This document shows, in pieces, positions 45,546 to 55,170 of a DNA stretch of 64,000 bases. A program made the translations under genes and the position numbers. Source of the DNA: Acinetobacter sp. NIPH 2699 (lineage in GTDB: Bacteria > Pseudomonadota > Gammaproteobacteria > Pseudomonadales > Moraxellaceae); assembly GCF_022549355.1 (NCBI RefSeq), contig NZ_JAKZGL010000012.1:34998-98997 (forward strand). The letters are read 5' to 3'. The notes under the pieces were generated by a model. It made no database searches. It was given only the letters and a program-made list of their open reading frames with translations, and was not told where the DNA came from. Within the stretch, counting starts at the first letter, position 1. Every line of letters begins with the position of its first letter.

Positions 45546-45566
45546 ATTTGGGTTCTTGATACTAAA

Positions 45567-45600
45567 AAGCCATTAACCTCCTATTGGAATTTAATGGCTT
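45567..45600. terminator. Bidirectional terminator between the pxp operon and the M48 peptidase gene
   Basis: AAGCCATTAA (45567-45576) pairs with TTAATGGCTT (45591-45600). On the minus strand a T run follows, so it best serves the leftward peptidase gene, and it may also stop the rightward operon. Confidence 0.75.
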
Positions 45601-45608
45601 GTATGTGA

Positions 45609-46385
45609 TTAACGACGGTTATTATAAATGGCCATTGCTGCTGGTAAGTTTTTACGCATATCGCTGATACGTTGAGTGTTTGATGGATGCGTTGATAAGA
45701 ATGCAGAACCACCCTGACCATCTAAACGACTCATTTTTTCCCATAATGTAATGGCTGCATTGGGGTTATAGCCCGCTTGAGCCATCAGCATTAAACCACC
45801 ATAGTCGGCGCGGCTTTCTAGGTTGCGTGAATAAGGCAAACCAATACCGACTTGACTGCCCAAATTAATTGCAGCATTACCGGCTTCACCGATGTTGGCA
45901 CCTGCATAGCTGGTACCAATACCAATGGCTAAGTTCGTAAGCGCTTGCGCACCAATTTTACTTTTTGCATGTTCTTCTAAAGCATGAGTCATCTCATGAC
46001 CCATGATTGCACCAATTTCATCATTGGTGAGATTAAGCTTATTTACGATACCTGTGTAGAACACAACTTTACCACCAGGTGCAACATAAGCATTGACTGT
46101 ATCTGATTTTAATACAGCGAGCTGCCAGTCAAAACGTTGACCTGTTTGGTTCATTTTATCTGCATGTGGTTTTAAACGATTAAAGACGGTATTGATGCGT
46201 TGATAAGTAGCTGAACTGGTATCAAGCTGATTTTTAGCACGAGCTTCCTGAGTCATCTTGCTGAAGCCTTGTGCAGATTGAGCATTTAAGGTTGCGCTAT
46301 CTGCGCCAGCCATTTCTGCGAAAGATGCACAGCCCGATATTGTCATTACAGTGACGGCACAAAGGCTCAAAGCTAACTTATTCAT
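45609..46385 (-). CDS. M48 family metallopeptidase, outer-membrane lipoprotein type
   Basis: Zn-dependent peptidase of 258 aa, similar to LoiP/YggG envelope quality-control proteases. A lipoprotein signal ends at C19 ('TISGC'). The zinc site is H130-E131-x2-H134 ('MGHEMTHALEEHA') with E190 ('NLESRADYGGL') as third ligand. I chose the ATG at 46385 (GGAGAG upstream); the longer frame would begin at a TTG and spoil the signal peptide. Probably anchored to the outer membrane facing the periplasm, where it degrades misfolded proteins. Confidence 0.9.
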   Translation of the reverse strand: MNKLALSLCAVTVMTISGCASFAEMAGADSATLNAQSAQGFSKMTQEARAKNQLDTSSATYQRINTVFNRLKPHADKMNQTGQRFDWQLAVLKSDTVNAYVAPGGKVVFYTGIVNKLNLTNDEIGAIMGHEMTHALEEHAKSKIGAQALTNLAIGIGTSYAGANIGEAGNAAINLGSQVGIGLPYSRNLESRADYGGLMLMAQAGYNPNAAITLWEKMSRLDGQGGSAFLSTHPSNTQRISDMRKNLPAAMAIYNNRR

Positions 46386-46530
46386 ACTTATTCTCTCCAA
46401 ATCAGTATCTTATGAGTATAGTCGTAATTAAGGTGAATTATAAAAAATGTTGATCCGTCTTAACATTCTGATTCGCTCTATAATCATAGTAATTATGTAA
46501 TCATATCTACATAGAGTCTGTTATTCATTT

Positions 46531-46570
46531 ATAAAACAAAGCCAGTGTTTTTACACTGGCTTTGTTTTAT
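46531..46570 (-). terminator. Rho-independent terminator of vfr
   Basis: An 18-bp perfect inverted repeat (46531-46548 with 46553-46570, loop TTTT) including GCCAGTGT/ACACTGGC with A/T arms. It follows the leftward vfr gene. Confidence 0.85.
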
Positions 46571-46595
46571 AAGATGAGGTGAAGATTAGATAAGT

Positions 46596-47303
46596 TTAGT
46601 CTTCATCATCAAACTCTTCTTCAGGAAACGTATTTTCCTCTAAAGAAGCATCAAAAATTAAGATTGCTTTACCTTCGGTTTGAATCATACCTTGGTCTTC
46701 AAGTGTTTTCAGTACACGACCAACCATTTCACGTGAACAGCCAACAATACGACCAATTTCTTGGCGCGTAATACGAATCTGACGACCATTCGGTAGAATC
46801 ATAGCTTCTGGTTGTGAAGATAAATCAATTAAGCAACGTGCAATACGACCTGAAACATCAATAAATGCAAGGTCAGTAACTTTACGTGTTGTGTTTTTAA
46901 GGCGGCGCACAAGTTGAGCAAAAACAGCGTAACTCAGATCAGGATACTGTTTGCTGAGTTCATGAAAGTTGTCATACGTAATTTCTGCAATTTCACAAAC
47001 ATCTCGAGTGCGTACTTCAGCCGTACGTTGAGGGTTTGTTTCAAACAGCCCCATTTCACCAAAGAAATCCCCAGGGTTTAAATAGGCCACGACAATCTCA
47101 CGCTCATCATCTTCGCGTAGTATGATCGACACAGAACCTTTTAAAATTAAATACAGTGATCTTGACTCCATTCCAGCGTCAACAATCGTCGTGCGTTTAG
47201 GATATCTATTAATATGAGCACGTTTTAGCAATGCTTTTACAGATTCAGGTAGTTGGCCTGGAGACAAAGCATCAGTGCTAAGTTGTGAAAAATTTGAAGT
47301 CAT
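46596..47303 (-). CDS. vfr: CRP/FNR family transcriptional regulator, Vfr-type cAMP receptor protein
   Basis: cAMP-binding global regulator of 235 aa. The N-terminal cyclic-nucleotide domain (about residues 25-135) has the phosphate-binding cassette 'PGDFFGEMGLFETNPQRTAEV'-like block; the C-terminal HTH includes 'ITRQEIGRIVGCSREMVGRV'. An acidic tail (FPEEEFDDED) follows. I prefer the ATG at 47303 because the family starts there; the longer frame to 47348 lacks support. Divergent from an OsmC gene, the same arrangement as crp-yhfA in E. coli. Confidence 0.9.
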   Translation of the reverse strand: MTSNFSQLSTDALSPGQLPESVKALLKRAHINRYPKRTTIVDAGMESRSLYLILKGSVSIILREDDEREIVVAYLNPGDFFGEMGLFETNPQRTAEVRTRDVCEIAEITYDNFHELSKQYPDLSYAVFAQLVRRLKNTTRKVTDLAFIDVSGRIARCLIDLSSQPEAMILPNGRQIRITRQEIGRIVGCSREMVGRVLKTLEDQGMIQTEGKAILIFDASLEENTFPEEEFDDED

Positions 47304-47450
47304 GCTTAAAATTTCCGAATTTGGATAAAACCGATCGCACAGGCTCATTTTGAGCTTTTTCTACACAGAAGAGATGAAATTCCTTATCAACTCATTTTAT
47401 GTTAGTGTACAAGAACACAGTAAATTTATAACGTTTTTTAGGTAGTTGCA

Positions 47451-47873
47451 ATGCAAACAAGTGTACATTGGTTAGAGAATGTTGCTTTTGAGGCAAAATC
47501 AGAAAGTGGCCATAGTGTAGTGATGGATGGTTCTGCCGAATATGGGGGTGAAAACCGTGGTCCACGTCCTATGGAGTTGATTTTAATGGGACTTGGTGGG
47601 TGTGCTTCGTTTGATATTGTGACCATTTTAAAGAAATCTCGACAAGATGTGACGGATGTCGTATGTGAATTAAAAGCTGAGAGAGCGAGCACAATCCCCG
47701 CAGTCTTCACTAAAATCCATTTGCATTTCATTGTGACAGGTAATGCAGTAAAAGCCAAACAAGTTGAAAAAGCAGTTGAGCTTTCAGCAGAAAAATATTG
47801 TTCAGCCAGTAAAATGCTGTCTGATGGTGGTATTGAAATCACCCATGATTTTGAAATTTTAGGAGCTGTATAA
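47451..47873 (+). CDS. OsmC family protein (YhfA-like)
   Basis: 140-aa protein of the OsmC/Ohr fold. Family blocks are 'GPRPMELILMGLGGCASFDI' (with one Cys at about residue 51) and 'VELSAEKYCSASKML' (second Cys at about 122), the pair that forms the thiol peroxidase site in OsmC/Ohr proteins. It may detoxify organic hydroperoxides; the YhfA subgroup has no settled function. Divergent from vfr, terminator at 47896. Confidence 0.88.
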   Translation: MQTSVHWLENVAFEAKSESGHSVVMDGSAEYGGENRGPRPMELILMGLGGCASFDIVTILKKSRQDVTDVVCELKAERASTIPAVFTKIHLHFIVTGNAVKAKQVEKAVELSAEKYCSASKMLSDGGIEITHDFEILGAV

Positions 47874-47895
47874 GCTCTTATTGTTAAGTCTTTCT

Positions 47896-47930
47896 AAAAA
47901 GTGATCTATTTTGATAGATCACTTTTTTTT
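47896..47930. terminator. Bidirectional terminator between osmC-like and M23 peptidase genes
   Basis: AAAAAGTGATCTAT (47896-47909) pairs with ATAGATCACTTTTT (47914-47927), with T tracts on both strands. Confidence 0.85.
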
Positions 47931-47934
47931 GTTC

Positions 47935-48735
47935 TTATTTAAGAAATAGCTGTGGATCTACCCGAGCATTATTTAAACTCATTCCCCAATGTAAATGTGC
48001 GCCTGTCACTCGTCCTGTTTTACCGACCAGCCCCAGTACTTCACCTTGTCTAATGACTTGTCCTTGTTCTACATTGATTTTGCTTAGATGACAAAACATG
48101 CTAATTAAGCCTTGTCCATGATCAACCAGAACGGTCTTGCCATTAAAAAAATAATCTCCAGTTTGCACAACAATGCCATCTGCAGGAGCAACAACTTTTT
48201 GTCCGACAGGAGCAGGGATATCTAAACCAGAGTGCGGCGCACGTTCTTCACCATTGAAAAACCGTTTTCGTCCGAATGAGTTACTAAACTTACCTGAGGT
48301 GGGGACAATAAATTTGGGAAAGCTTTGCCATGTGCTTTGGTTATATGAGGTGTAAACCGCATTTTGCTCTTTAGCTTCGCGCGCATAGCGTTCTAATTGG
48401 CTTTGATTGGGATTGACATGATCTTGATTTTTAATAGTTAAACGCTGTTCGGCGTATTTGTAGGGCTTAACTTCAATTTGAATGGGGCTGTTATTGGTGT
48501 TTAAGGTCAATGTACCGACGGGTGTAGAAAGTGGGATGCCAAAAATAGCATAGCGTTGCCCATTCTCTTGGCTCAGCAACACGGGTTTTTGTTCATAAAA
48601 GACTTGTGTTGTATTTGCCGTGAGTGGAATAACCGCGATCCCGCCAGCCCGTCTTGAGTCTTGGGGCAGTTGGGCAAAAGCGAGATGAACAGGGAGCAAG
48701 CAAGCCGTGGCAAGGAATATTCTTTTTAAATACAT
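47935..48735 (-). CDS. M23 family metallopeptidase (LytM domain)
   Basis: Periplasmic peptidoglycan endopeptidase-type protein, 266 aa. Residues 1-21 are a Sec signal (cleavage after AFA). The C-terminal LytM domain (about 165-262) has the zinc motif H-x3-D in 'HSGLDIPAP' and H-x-H in 'AHLHWGM', so it should be catalytic, not a degenerate activator. The N-terminal part is a family-specific domain. It probably trims cell-wall cross-links or supports cell separation. Confidence 0.9.
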   Translation of the reverse strand: MYLKRIFLATACLLPVHLAFAQLPQDSRRAGGIAVIPLTANTTQVFYEQKPVLLSQENGQRYAIFGIPLSTPVGTLTLNTNNSPIQIEVKPYKYAEQRLTIKNQDHVNPNQSQLERYAREAKEQNAVYTSYNQSTWQSFPKFIVPTSGKFSNSFGRKRFFNGEERAPHSGLDIPAPVGQKVVAPADGIVVQTGDYFFNGKTVLVDHGQGLISMFCHLSKINVEQGQVIRQGEVLGLVGKTGRVTGAHLHWGMSLNNARVDPQLFLK

Positions 48736-48932
48736 AATGACAATTTTAATGAACGTAAATATATAGGCTAAAAGCTCCGCTGCAAAATCACAATAAGTAA
48801 TTTGTGTGAATCAGACTCGATAGAAAAATGCTACAAAATATACTTGAAATAGATTGTTTATACACCCATATTATGATTGAGTTTTATCTCTTTTATTGTT
48901 AATAAGAGTTTGAAAAATATATAAATTTTTTA

Positions 48933-48960
48933 TTTGAAATTTTAAAAAGCGTTCCCATCT
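48933..48960 (+). promoter_or_regulatory. Sigma-32 (heat-shock) promoter of clpB
   Basis: TTTGAAA (48933-48939), a 13-bp spacer, then TCCCATCT (48953-48960) closely match the sigma-32 consensus CTTGAAA and CCCCATNT. It lies about 40 bp upstream of the clpB ATG, as expected for a heat-induced chaperone. Confidence 0.7.
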
Positions 48961-48999
48961 TAGTGGTAAGTTAAAAAATTGTTGTGAGGAATAACAAGA

Positions 49000-51579
49000 A
49001 TGCGTTTTGAAAAATTTACAAACCGCTTACAGCAAGCACTCTCAGATGCACAATCATTGGCAATGGGTAAAGATCATACTGCGATTGCAGGGATTCATAT
49101 TCTAACGACTTTACTCGAAGAACCTGCCAATTTAAGTTTGTTGCAACAAGCGGGTGCCCGTTTACCTGAATTAAAGCAAAAACTGGAGCAAGCAATACAA
49201 AATGCCCCAACTTTGGCAAATCCTACAGGTGATATCAATCTCAACCCAGAGGCAGTTAAGGCCTTAAATTTAGCTGACCGTTATGCTCAAAAAGCAGGTG
49301 ATGAGTTTTTATCAACAGACTGGGTATTACTGGGTTTGGCTGAAACAGGTGAAACCAAAACCATTTTAAATAGTGTTGGTGTAACTCCAGAAAATTTACG
49401 TAAAGTTATTGAAAATATTCGAGGAAGTGACAAAGTCATGAGTAATAACCACGAAGATCAACGTGACTCACTCAATAAATACACCATTGATTTGAATGAA
49501 CGAGCATTGGCTGGAAAATTAGACCCTGTGATTGGTCGTGATGATGAAATTCGCCGTACCATTCAAGTGTTATCACGTCGTACCAAAAACAACCCTGTGC
49601 TCATCGGTGAACCTGGGGTAGGTAAAACTGCGATTGTTGAAGGTTTGGCACAACGTATCGTCAATGGTGAAGTTCCTGAAAGCTTAAAGAATAAGCGCGT
49701 ACTTTCTTTGGACTTGGGTTCATTGCTTGCGGGTGCAAAATACCGTGGTGAATTTGAGGAACGTCTCAAAGCGGTGTTGAAAGACCTCGCTAAACATGAT
49801 GGTGAGATCATCTTATTTATTGATGAGTTACATACGCTCGTGGGTGCGGGTAAAGGTGATGGTGCAATGGATGCGGGGAATATGCTGAAACCTGCATTGG
49901 CGCGTGGTGAATTACGTTGTGTTGGTGCGACCACTTTAGATGAATACCGTCAATTCATTGAGAAAGATGCTGCGCTTGAACGTCGTTTCCAAAAAGTGCT
50001 GGTCGATGAACCGAGTGTTGAAGATACCATCGCGATTTTACGTGGTCTAAAAGAGAAGTATGCGACCCACCATGGTGTACAGATTTTAGACTCTGCGATT
50101 ATTGCGGCAGCGAAAATGTCACATCGTTATATTACGGATCGCCAGTTGCCTGATAAAGCGATTGATTTGATTGATGAGGCAGCTTCACGTATTAAAATGG
50201 AGATCGATTCTAAACCAGAAGCTTTAGATAAACTTGATCGCCGTTTGATTCAATTGAAGATGCAATTAGAAGCCGTGAAAAAAGATCAAGATGCTGGCAG
50301 TAAAGCAGAAGTGAATCATCTTGAGCAGCAAATTGCGGAAAAGCAAAAAGAATACAATGATCTGGAAGAGATTTGGAAAGCTGAAAAAACACTGGTTGAA
50401 GGTGATAAAAAAGCACAGGTTGAGTTAGACCAAGCACGAATGGCATTGGAAAAAGCCAAGCGTGAAGGTGATTTGGCTGAAGCTGCACGTTTGCAATATG
50501 GGGTTATTCCTGAGTTGCAAAAACGTTTGGAGCAAGCGGAAGTTGCTGAGGAAAATGAAGAGCCGAAGTTGATTCGTACCAAAGTGACGGAGAATGAAAT
50601 TGCTGAAGTCGTGAGCGCTGCAACAGGGATTCCTGTCTCGAAAATGTTGCAAGGTGAACGTGAAAAACTACTGAATATGGAATCATTCTTACATAATCGT
50701 GTGGTTGGGCAAGATGAAGCGGTGGTGGCGGTATCCAATGCTGTACGGCGTTCGCGTGCAGGGTTGTCTGACCCGAACCGTCCAAGTGGTTCATTCTTGT
50801 TCCTTGGACCGACAGGTGTCGGTAAGACTGAGTTGACCAAAGCATTGGCAAACTTCTTATTTGATAGTGACGATGCCATGATTCGTATTGATATGAGTGA
50901 GTTCATGGAAAAACATTCAGTCAGTCGTTTGGTCGGTGCGCCTCCAGGCTATGTTGGCTATGAAGAAGGTGGTGTTCTAACGGAAGCAGTTCGACGTAAA
51001 CCTTATAGTGTGGTGTTATTTGACGAAGTTGAAAAAGCACATCCAGATGTCTTCAATATCTTATTGCAAGTCTTGGATGATGGTCGCTTAACGGATTCAC
51101 AAGGGCGTGTGGTTGATTTTAAGAATACGGTCATCGTGATGACCTCGAACTTGGGTTCACAAGATGTACGTGAACTGGGTGAGGGTGCAACGGATGGTGA
51201 GATGCGTGCTGTGGTGATGAGTGCTGTTAGTCAGCATTTCCGCCCAGAGTTTATTAACCGTATTGATGAACTGGTGATTTTCCACTCACTCCAAAAATCG
51301 CAGATTCGTGGCATTGCAGACATTCAACTAGATCGTTTACGTTCACGTTTGAGCGATCGTGATATGGACTTAACTGTGGATGACACTGCTTTTGATTTGC
51401 TGATTGATGCTGGTTTTGACCCAATCTATGGTGCGCGTCCATTGAAACGCGCAATTCAGCAACAAGTGGAAAATAGTTTAGCTCAGAAAATTTTATCTGG
51501 TGAGTTTCAAGCAGGTGATAACATTTTGATTAAAGCTGAAAATGGTCATCTGGTCTTTGATAAAATCAAACTGAGTTAA
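49000..51579 (+). CDS. clpB: ATP-dependent chaperone ClpB
   Basis: Hexameric AAA+ disaggregase that rescues aggregated proteins with DnaK. 859 aa, full length. It has an N-terminal Clp domain (1-145), NBD1 with Walker A '[13 protein letters not shown]' near residue 203, the coiled-coil middle domain (about 405-525, which identifies ClpB rather than ClpA/C), and NBD2 with '[14 protein letters not shown]' near 605. An internal start at an ATG near residue 147 (shorter form) is possible, as in E. coli. Heat-shock promoter upstream and strong terminator downstream. Confidence 0.97.
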   Translation: MRFEKFTNRLQQALSDAQSLAMGKDHTAIAGIHILTTLLEEPANLSLLQQAGARLPELKQKLEQAIQNAPTLANPTGDINLNPEAVKALNLADRYAQKAGDEFLSTDWVLLGLAETGETKTILNSVGVTPENLRKVIENIRGSDKVMSNNHEDQRDSLNKYTIDLNERALAGKLDPVIGRDDEIRRTIQVLSRRTKNNPVLIGEPGVGKTAIVEGLAQRIVNGEVPESLKNKRVLSLDLGSLLAGAKYRGEFEERLKAVLKDLAKHDGEIILFIDELHTLVGAGKGDGAMDAGNMLKPALARGELRCVGATTLDEYRQFIEKDAALERRFQKVLVDEPSVEDTIAILRGLKEKYATHHGVQILDSAIIAAAKMSHRYITDRQLPDKAIDLIDEAASRIKMEIDSKPEALDKLDRRLIQLKMQLEAVKKDQDAGSKAEVNHLEQQIAEKQKEYNDLEEIWKAEKTLVEGDKKAQVELDQARMALEKAKREGDLAEAARLQYGVIPELQKRLEQAEVAEENEEPKLIRTKVTENEIAEVVSAATGIPVSKMLQGEREKLLNMESFLHNRVVGQDEAVVAVSNAVRRSRAGLSDPNRPSGSFLFLGPTGVGKTELTKALANFLFDSDDAMIRIDMSEFMEKHSVSRLVGAPPGYVGYEEGGVLTEAVRRKPYSVVLFDEVEKAHPDVFNILLQVLDDGRLTDSQGRVVDFKNTVIVMTSNLGSQDVRELGEGATDGEMRAVVMSAVSQHFRPEFINRIDELVIFHSLQKSQIRGIADIQLDRLRSRLSDRDMDLTVDDTAFDLLIDAGFDPIYGARPLKRAIQQQVENSLAQKILSGEFQAGDNILIKAENGHLVFDKIKLS

Positions 51580-51602
51580 GTTGAAATTTCAATAATGAGA
51601 TC

Positions 51603-51635
51603 AAAAGATGGTGATGAAAATCACCATCTTTTTTT
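51603..51635 (+). terminator. Rho-independent terminator after clpB
   Basis: AAGATGGTGAT (51605-51615) pairs with ATCACCATCTT (51620-51630), loop GAAA, followed by a T tract. Confidence 0.88.
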
Positions 51636-51747
51636 GTTTTGCTGCAATTTGTCTGATTTCTTAAGGAATCTTTGCAATAACATTGCGACTTGATGAAAAA
51701 CTTGATAGTTTCAGAACAAATAAGAAAAAGATTCAGGATGAATTGCA

Positions 51748-52182
51748 ATGGAAAATAAGCAACATCATTACGCAAGTATCTGTGTAATTTTGTGCATGAT
51801 GGTTCTACCTTCTTCAATCGGGTGGACTGCTCAACCGATGTCAGAGGGAACGCTCGCACTACAAACAGGACTAGCAAACAATACTTTGCCGAGTATTATT
51901 ATCAAAGCCAATCAAGATGCGTTAAAACCTGAGGCAGAACGTTGGAGAGCTCAACGTGCCTTGAGTGATCGTTATTTACGTGAAGTCAGGATTAGTACAC
52001 TACTCGATAGTGTGCTATCGCCTCATGAAGAACAAAAGAAAACCAAAGTGACTGACCCACGAGAGAAAAAGGTTGCAAGCATAAAACCGCATACTCAAGC
52101 TTCAGATCGTTTTGTAGTGTATGAATTTGATTCCAATGACAATGTTCATGGAACCATCACCATTCATGTGAAAGAACGGTGA
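51748..52182 (+). CDS. Secreted hypothetical protein, 144 aa
   Basis: No family recognised. Residues 1-28 look like a Sec signal peptide (hydrophobic 'ICVILCMMVLPSSIGW', cleavage near TAQ). The mature protein is charged and partly helical ('LKPEAERWRAQRALSDRYL'), with a Lys-rich linker and a short C-terminal strand pair. AGGA precedes the ATG. It is convergent with rlmKL, with 13 bp between stop codons. Probably periplasmic. Confidence 0.65.
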   Translation: MENKQHHYASICVILCMMVLPSSIGWTAQPMSEGTLALQTGLANNTLPSIIIKANQDALKPEAERWRAQRALSDRYLREVRISTLLDSVLSPHEEQKKTKVTDPREKKVASIKPHTQASDRFVVYEFDSNDNVHGTITIHVKER

Positions 52183-52195
52183 TGGTCAGTTTTAC

Positions 52196-54400
52196 TTATA
52201 CTGCGTGATGTTGAATTTTCCATGCACGATGGATTTTTTGATTGCGTTTGAAATCTAAGCCAATGGTTTCAGAGGTGATTTCTTCAATCTGATACATTGC
52301 TTCGATTTCTTCATCCAACTCAAAACCGCGATAGTTGTTAGAAAAATACAAAGTACCTTCAGTCGTCAGGCGATTCATGGCACGTTTCAAGAGCGAGAGA
52401 TGATCTCGTTGAACGTCAAATGTACCGTAAAACTTTTTCGAGTTAGAGAAGGTCGGTGGATCAATAAAGATTAAGTCGTATTGTTCATGACCTTCTTTTA
52501 ACCATTCAAAGCAATCACTAGCGAAGAACATGTGTTGTTCATCCGCATGATCAACTGTTAACCCATTCAGCACAAAATTTTCTTTAGACCAATTTAGGTA
52601 AGTATTGGATAAATCAACACTTGTGGTGCTGGCTGCACCACCTAAAGCGGCATGTAAGCTTGCTGTTGAGGTATAGCTATACAGATTTAGGAAGTGTTTG
52701 CCGCGAGCTTCTTGGGCGATTCTTAAACGTATTTGGCGATGATCCAAGAACAAGCCTGTATCTAAATAGTCCGTTAAATTTACCAAAATTCGTGCTTTGC
52801 CTTCTTGCACAATAAAACGTTTAGAAGCCGTGCTTTGCTTGCTGTATTGGGTTGTTCCAGCTTGTCTAGCACGTGTTTTGATGAAAATGGCATCACGATT
52901 TAGTCCTGTTACTGCGCGAATTGCAGCGAGTCCTAGATTAAAACGTTTTTTGGCTTTTTCAGGGTCGATGGTTTTGGGTGGAGCATATTCTTGTACATGC
53001 AATCTATCTCCATATAGATCGACTGCAATATTAAAATCTGGTAAATCAGCATCATAAAGACGTAAGCAATAGATATTTTCTTTGACAGCCCATTTTTTCA
53101 ATGCTTGCATATTTTTTTGCAAACGATTGGTAAAGTCCTCAGCACCTTCAATCTTTTCAAATTGTAGAGGTTGCCAATTTGCTAAAAATGGTTGAGTGAC
53201 GCTTGCTGGTTTGATTGTACCAAAACGAATGTAAATCGGTAGTTTACCGTTCATCAAACGTAAAGTTTGCGGATCATTGATTGCAAGTACATCTGCTTGT
53301 TCGATTTGTGCAGCAATCACGGCAGCAGGTTGATTTGGAAAATTCTTTTGTAATAATCCAGATAAACCCAAGTAGAATGAACGGCTAGAGGCTTTATCAC
53401 CTAAACGCTCACCATAAGGTGGATTGGTTACGATAAAGGCTTTTTTGCCTTCAGCGTGGAAATCATCCCAATCGGCTAAGGTGCGTTCTTCGATTTGAAT
53501 TTGATCAAGTATGCTTTCAAAACCAGCAGCAATAATATTCAGACGCGTCGCTTTGACTGCCTCCCAGTCTGCATCGTAGGCGTAGAGCTTCGGAAGCGGT
53601 TGTTCTAATGCTTTCTCATGACGTTCGGTTGCTTCAGCTTTAAGCGCTAACCACAGTTCACGATCATGTCCGTGCCAGCCATTAAAACCGAAACGGCGAA
53701 CAAGACCTGGTGCACGATCGGTTAAGATCATCAGTGATTCAATAATAAATGTCCCTGAACCACACATAGGATCAAGAATGATATCTGGTTGATATTGTAA
53801 TAATTGTGCTTTTTGTAAAATAGCTGCGGCGAGGTTTTCTTTGATGGGCGCATCAGTCATAAAGTGACGATAGCCACGTTTATGCAAGGAATCGCCTGAT
53901 AAGTCGAGACAGAAGGTATGTTCAGTTTTTCCTGCTAACACATAAAGTGTAATTTCAGGCTGCTTAATATCAATACTTGGGCGTTTTCCAACGGCTTCCA
54001 TAAAGGAATCGACCACACCATCTTTCACACGTAAGGTTGCGAATTGAGTATTGACCTTGATATCTCGTTCAACATGCAGACGTACAGCGAAGGTACTTTG
54101 TGGTGCAAAAACTAAAGACCAATCGAAGCTAATCGCACCTTCATAAAGTTCTTCCGCAACATCGCGCGCATCATGAGTAAAATCAAGCTCATGTTTATGA
54201 ATCGGTAACAGGACACGTGAAGCAAGACGTGACCACATGCAAATACGATAAGCTTGCTCAAGCGTACCTTGGAAAATTAAACGTCCAGCAAAACGTTGGA
54301 TGTCTTGAACACCTAAACTTTCCAGTTCTTGTTGAAGTAGGGTTTCAAGTCCATCCGCACAGGTTACCCAGTAGCTTGTAAGACGTTGTGTTGAATTCAT
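52196..54400 (-). CDS. rlmKL: Bifunctional 23S rRNA methyltransferase RlmKL
   Basis: Fusion enzyme of 734 aa that methylates 23S rRNA at G2445 (N2, RlmL part) and G2069 (N7, RlmK part). The order is an N-terminal THUMP domain (about 45-155), the RlmL methyltransferase ('DPMCGSGTFIIESL' near residue 207, 'NPPYGERLG' near 325), then RlmK ('HFLNLYSYTSTASLHAALGG', 'IDPPTFSNSKK'). Both catalytic motifs are intact. Single leftward gene. Confidence 0.95.
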   Translation of the reverse strand: MNSTQRLTSYWVTCADGLETLLQQELESLGVQDIQRFAGRLIFQGTLEQAYRICMWSRLASRVLLPIHKHELDFTHDARDVAEELYEGAISFDWSLVFAPQSTFAVRLHVERDIKVNTQFATLRVKDGVVDSFMEAVGKRPSIDIKQPEITLYVLAGKTEHTFCLDLSGDSLHKRGYRHFMTDAPIKENLAAAILQKAQLLQYQPDIILDPMCGSGTFIIESLMILTDRAPGLVRRFGFNGWHGHDRELWLALKAEATERHEKALEQPLPKLYAYDADWEAVKATRLNIIAAGFESILDQIQIEERTLADWDDFHAEGKKAFIVTNPPYGERLGDKASSRSFYLGLSGLLQKNFPNQPAAVIAAQIEQADVLAINDPQTLRLMNGKLPIYIRFGTIKPASVTQPFLANWQPLQFEKIEGAEDFTNRLQKNMQALKKWAVKENIYCLRLYDADLPDFNIAVDLYGDRLHVQEYAPPKTIDPEKAKKRFNLGLAAIRAVTGLNRDAIFIKTRARQAGTTQYSKQSTASKRFIVQEGKARILVNLTDYLDTGLFLDHRQIRLRIAQEARGKHFLNLYSYTSTASLHAALGGAASTTSVDLSNTYLNWSKENFVLNGLTVDHADEQHMFFASDCFEWLKEGHEQYDLIFIDPPTFSNSKKFYGTFDVQRDHLSLLKRAMNRLTTEGTLYFSNNYRGFELDEEIEAMYQIEEITSETIGLDFKRNQKIHRAWKIQHHAV

Positions 54401-54675
54401 TCAAATTTCCAAAAGCGATTTTAGCAATCGCATATTTTAACCGATTTTTATAAGTTCTGTCGGTGCATATTTGTGTGATTGTCAGCTTTATCATCGATTA
54501 AAAGCTTTTTTTGAGTTTGGGTTCGAGAGGATGCTTTAGGTGATCGATTTCATATTTATAAATAATTTTAATAGTTGGTACATATTTTGCTAAATCATTG
54601 GTAGATCATCAGCAACTTATTTTTCTGAGAGCTGATGAAATTTAAGCAGTTTAATGGGGAAATTGTGGGGGATCT

Positions 54676-55050
54676 ATGAAAGAGAATATAACTAATGATG
54701 TGATGATCAATGCTGAAGCTTTCACGATCGCAACTCAAATGTATGTACGTTTGAGACGTGTATCGAGTCGTGTGATTGATGTGATGTATCTGGTCGGTAA
54801 CAAGGAATATGCCAAACATATTGTTGATATTGCTTTGGCAACTCAAGATGCAGAGTTGGAGCGCTATGTCGCTCGGTTAACTCCACTCATTGATTTATAT
54901 CCTGAATCCAAGGCTGTCGAGGTGCCAGAGCAAAAAGATAGGCTAGAAAGTGAGCGCGTTGAGACCTTGGATGTCTATTCTAGTGAGGTGACGGCAGAGG
55001 AAATTTATGAGGCTCAGGTTTCACATCACTATATTGGTGCATTGCGATAG
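54676..55050 (+). CDS. Hypothetical protein, 124 aa
   Basis: No family recognised. Soluble and mostly helical: the first 75 residues form an amphipathic helical stretch ('LRRVSSRVIDVMYLVGNKEYAKHIVDIAL'), and the rest is acidic. A strong GGGGGA ribosome site precedes the ATG, which supports a real gene. It lies upstream of pyrB on the same strand with 120 bp between; a functional link to pyrimidine synthesis is not indicated by sequence. Confidence 0.65.
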   Translation: MKENITNDVMINAEAFTIATQMYVRLRRVSSRVIDVMYLVGNKEYAKHIVDIALATQDAELERYVARLTPLIDLYPESKAVEVPEQKDRLESERVETLDVYSSEVTAEEIYEAQVSHHYIGALR

Positions 55051-55056
55051 ATAGAA

Positions 55057-55088
55057 TTTGTTGCAACCCTCTAATTATCTGCAACAAA
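55057..55088. terminator. Hairpin upstream of pyrB
   Basis: TTTGTTGCA (55057-55065) pairs with TGCAACAAA (55080-55088), loop 14 nt, no T run. It may end the upstream transcript or lie in the pyrB leader; a shorter CCCAA/TTGGG hairpin follows at 55114-55126. Confidence 0.35.
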
Positions 55089-55170
55089 ATGGTGGAAAGT
55101 TGTTCTGCGAAAACCCAAGAATTGGGCTACACTATGCAAGTTTTGGTGATTCGACCCATAGGAATCCTTT

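Noticed and set aside
50316..50906. 196-codon open frame on the minus strand inside clpB
   Set aside because: It is antisense to highly conserved ClpB coding sequence, is Ser/Arg-rich as expected for a shadow frame, and has no ribosome site.
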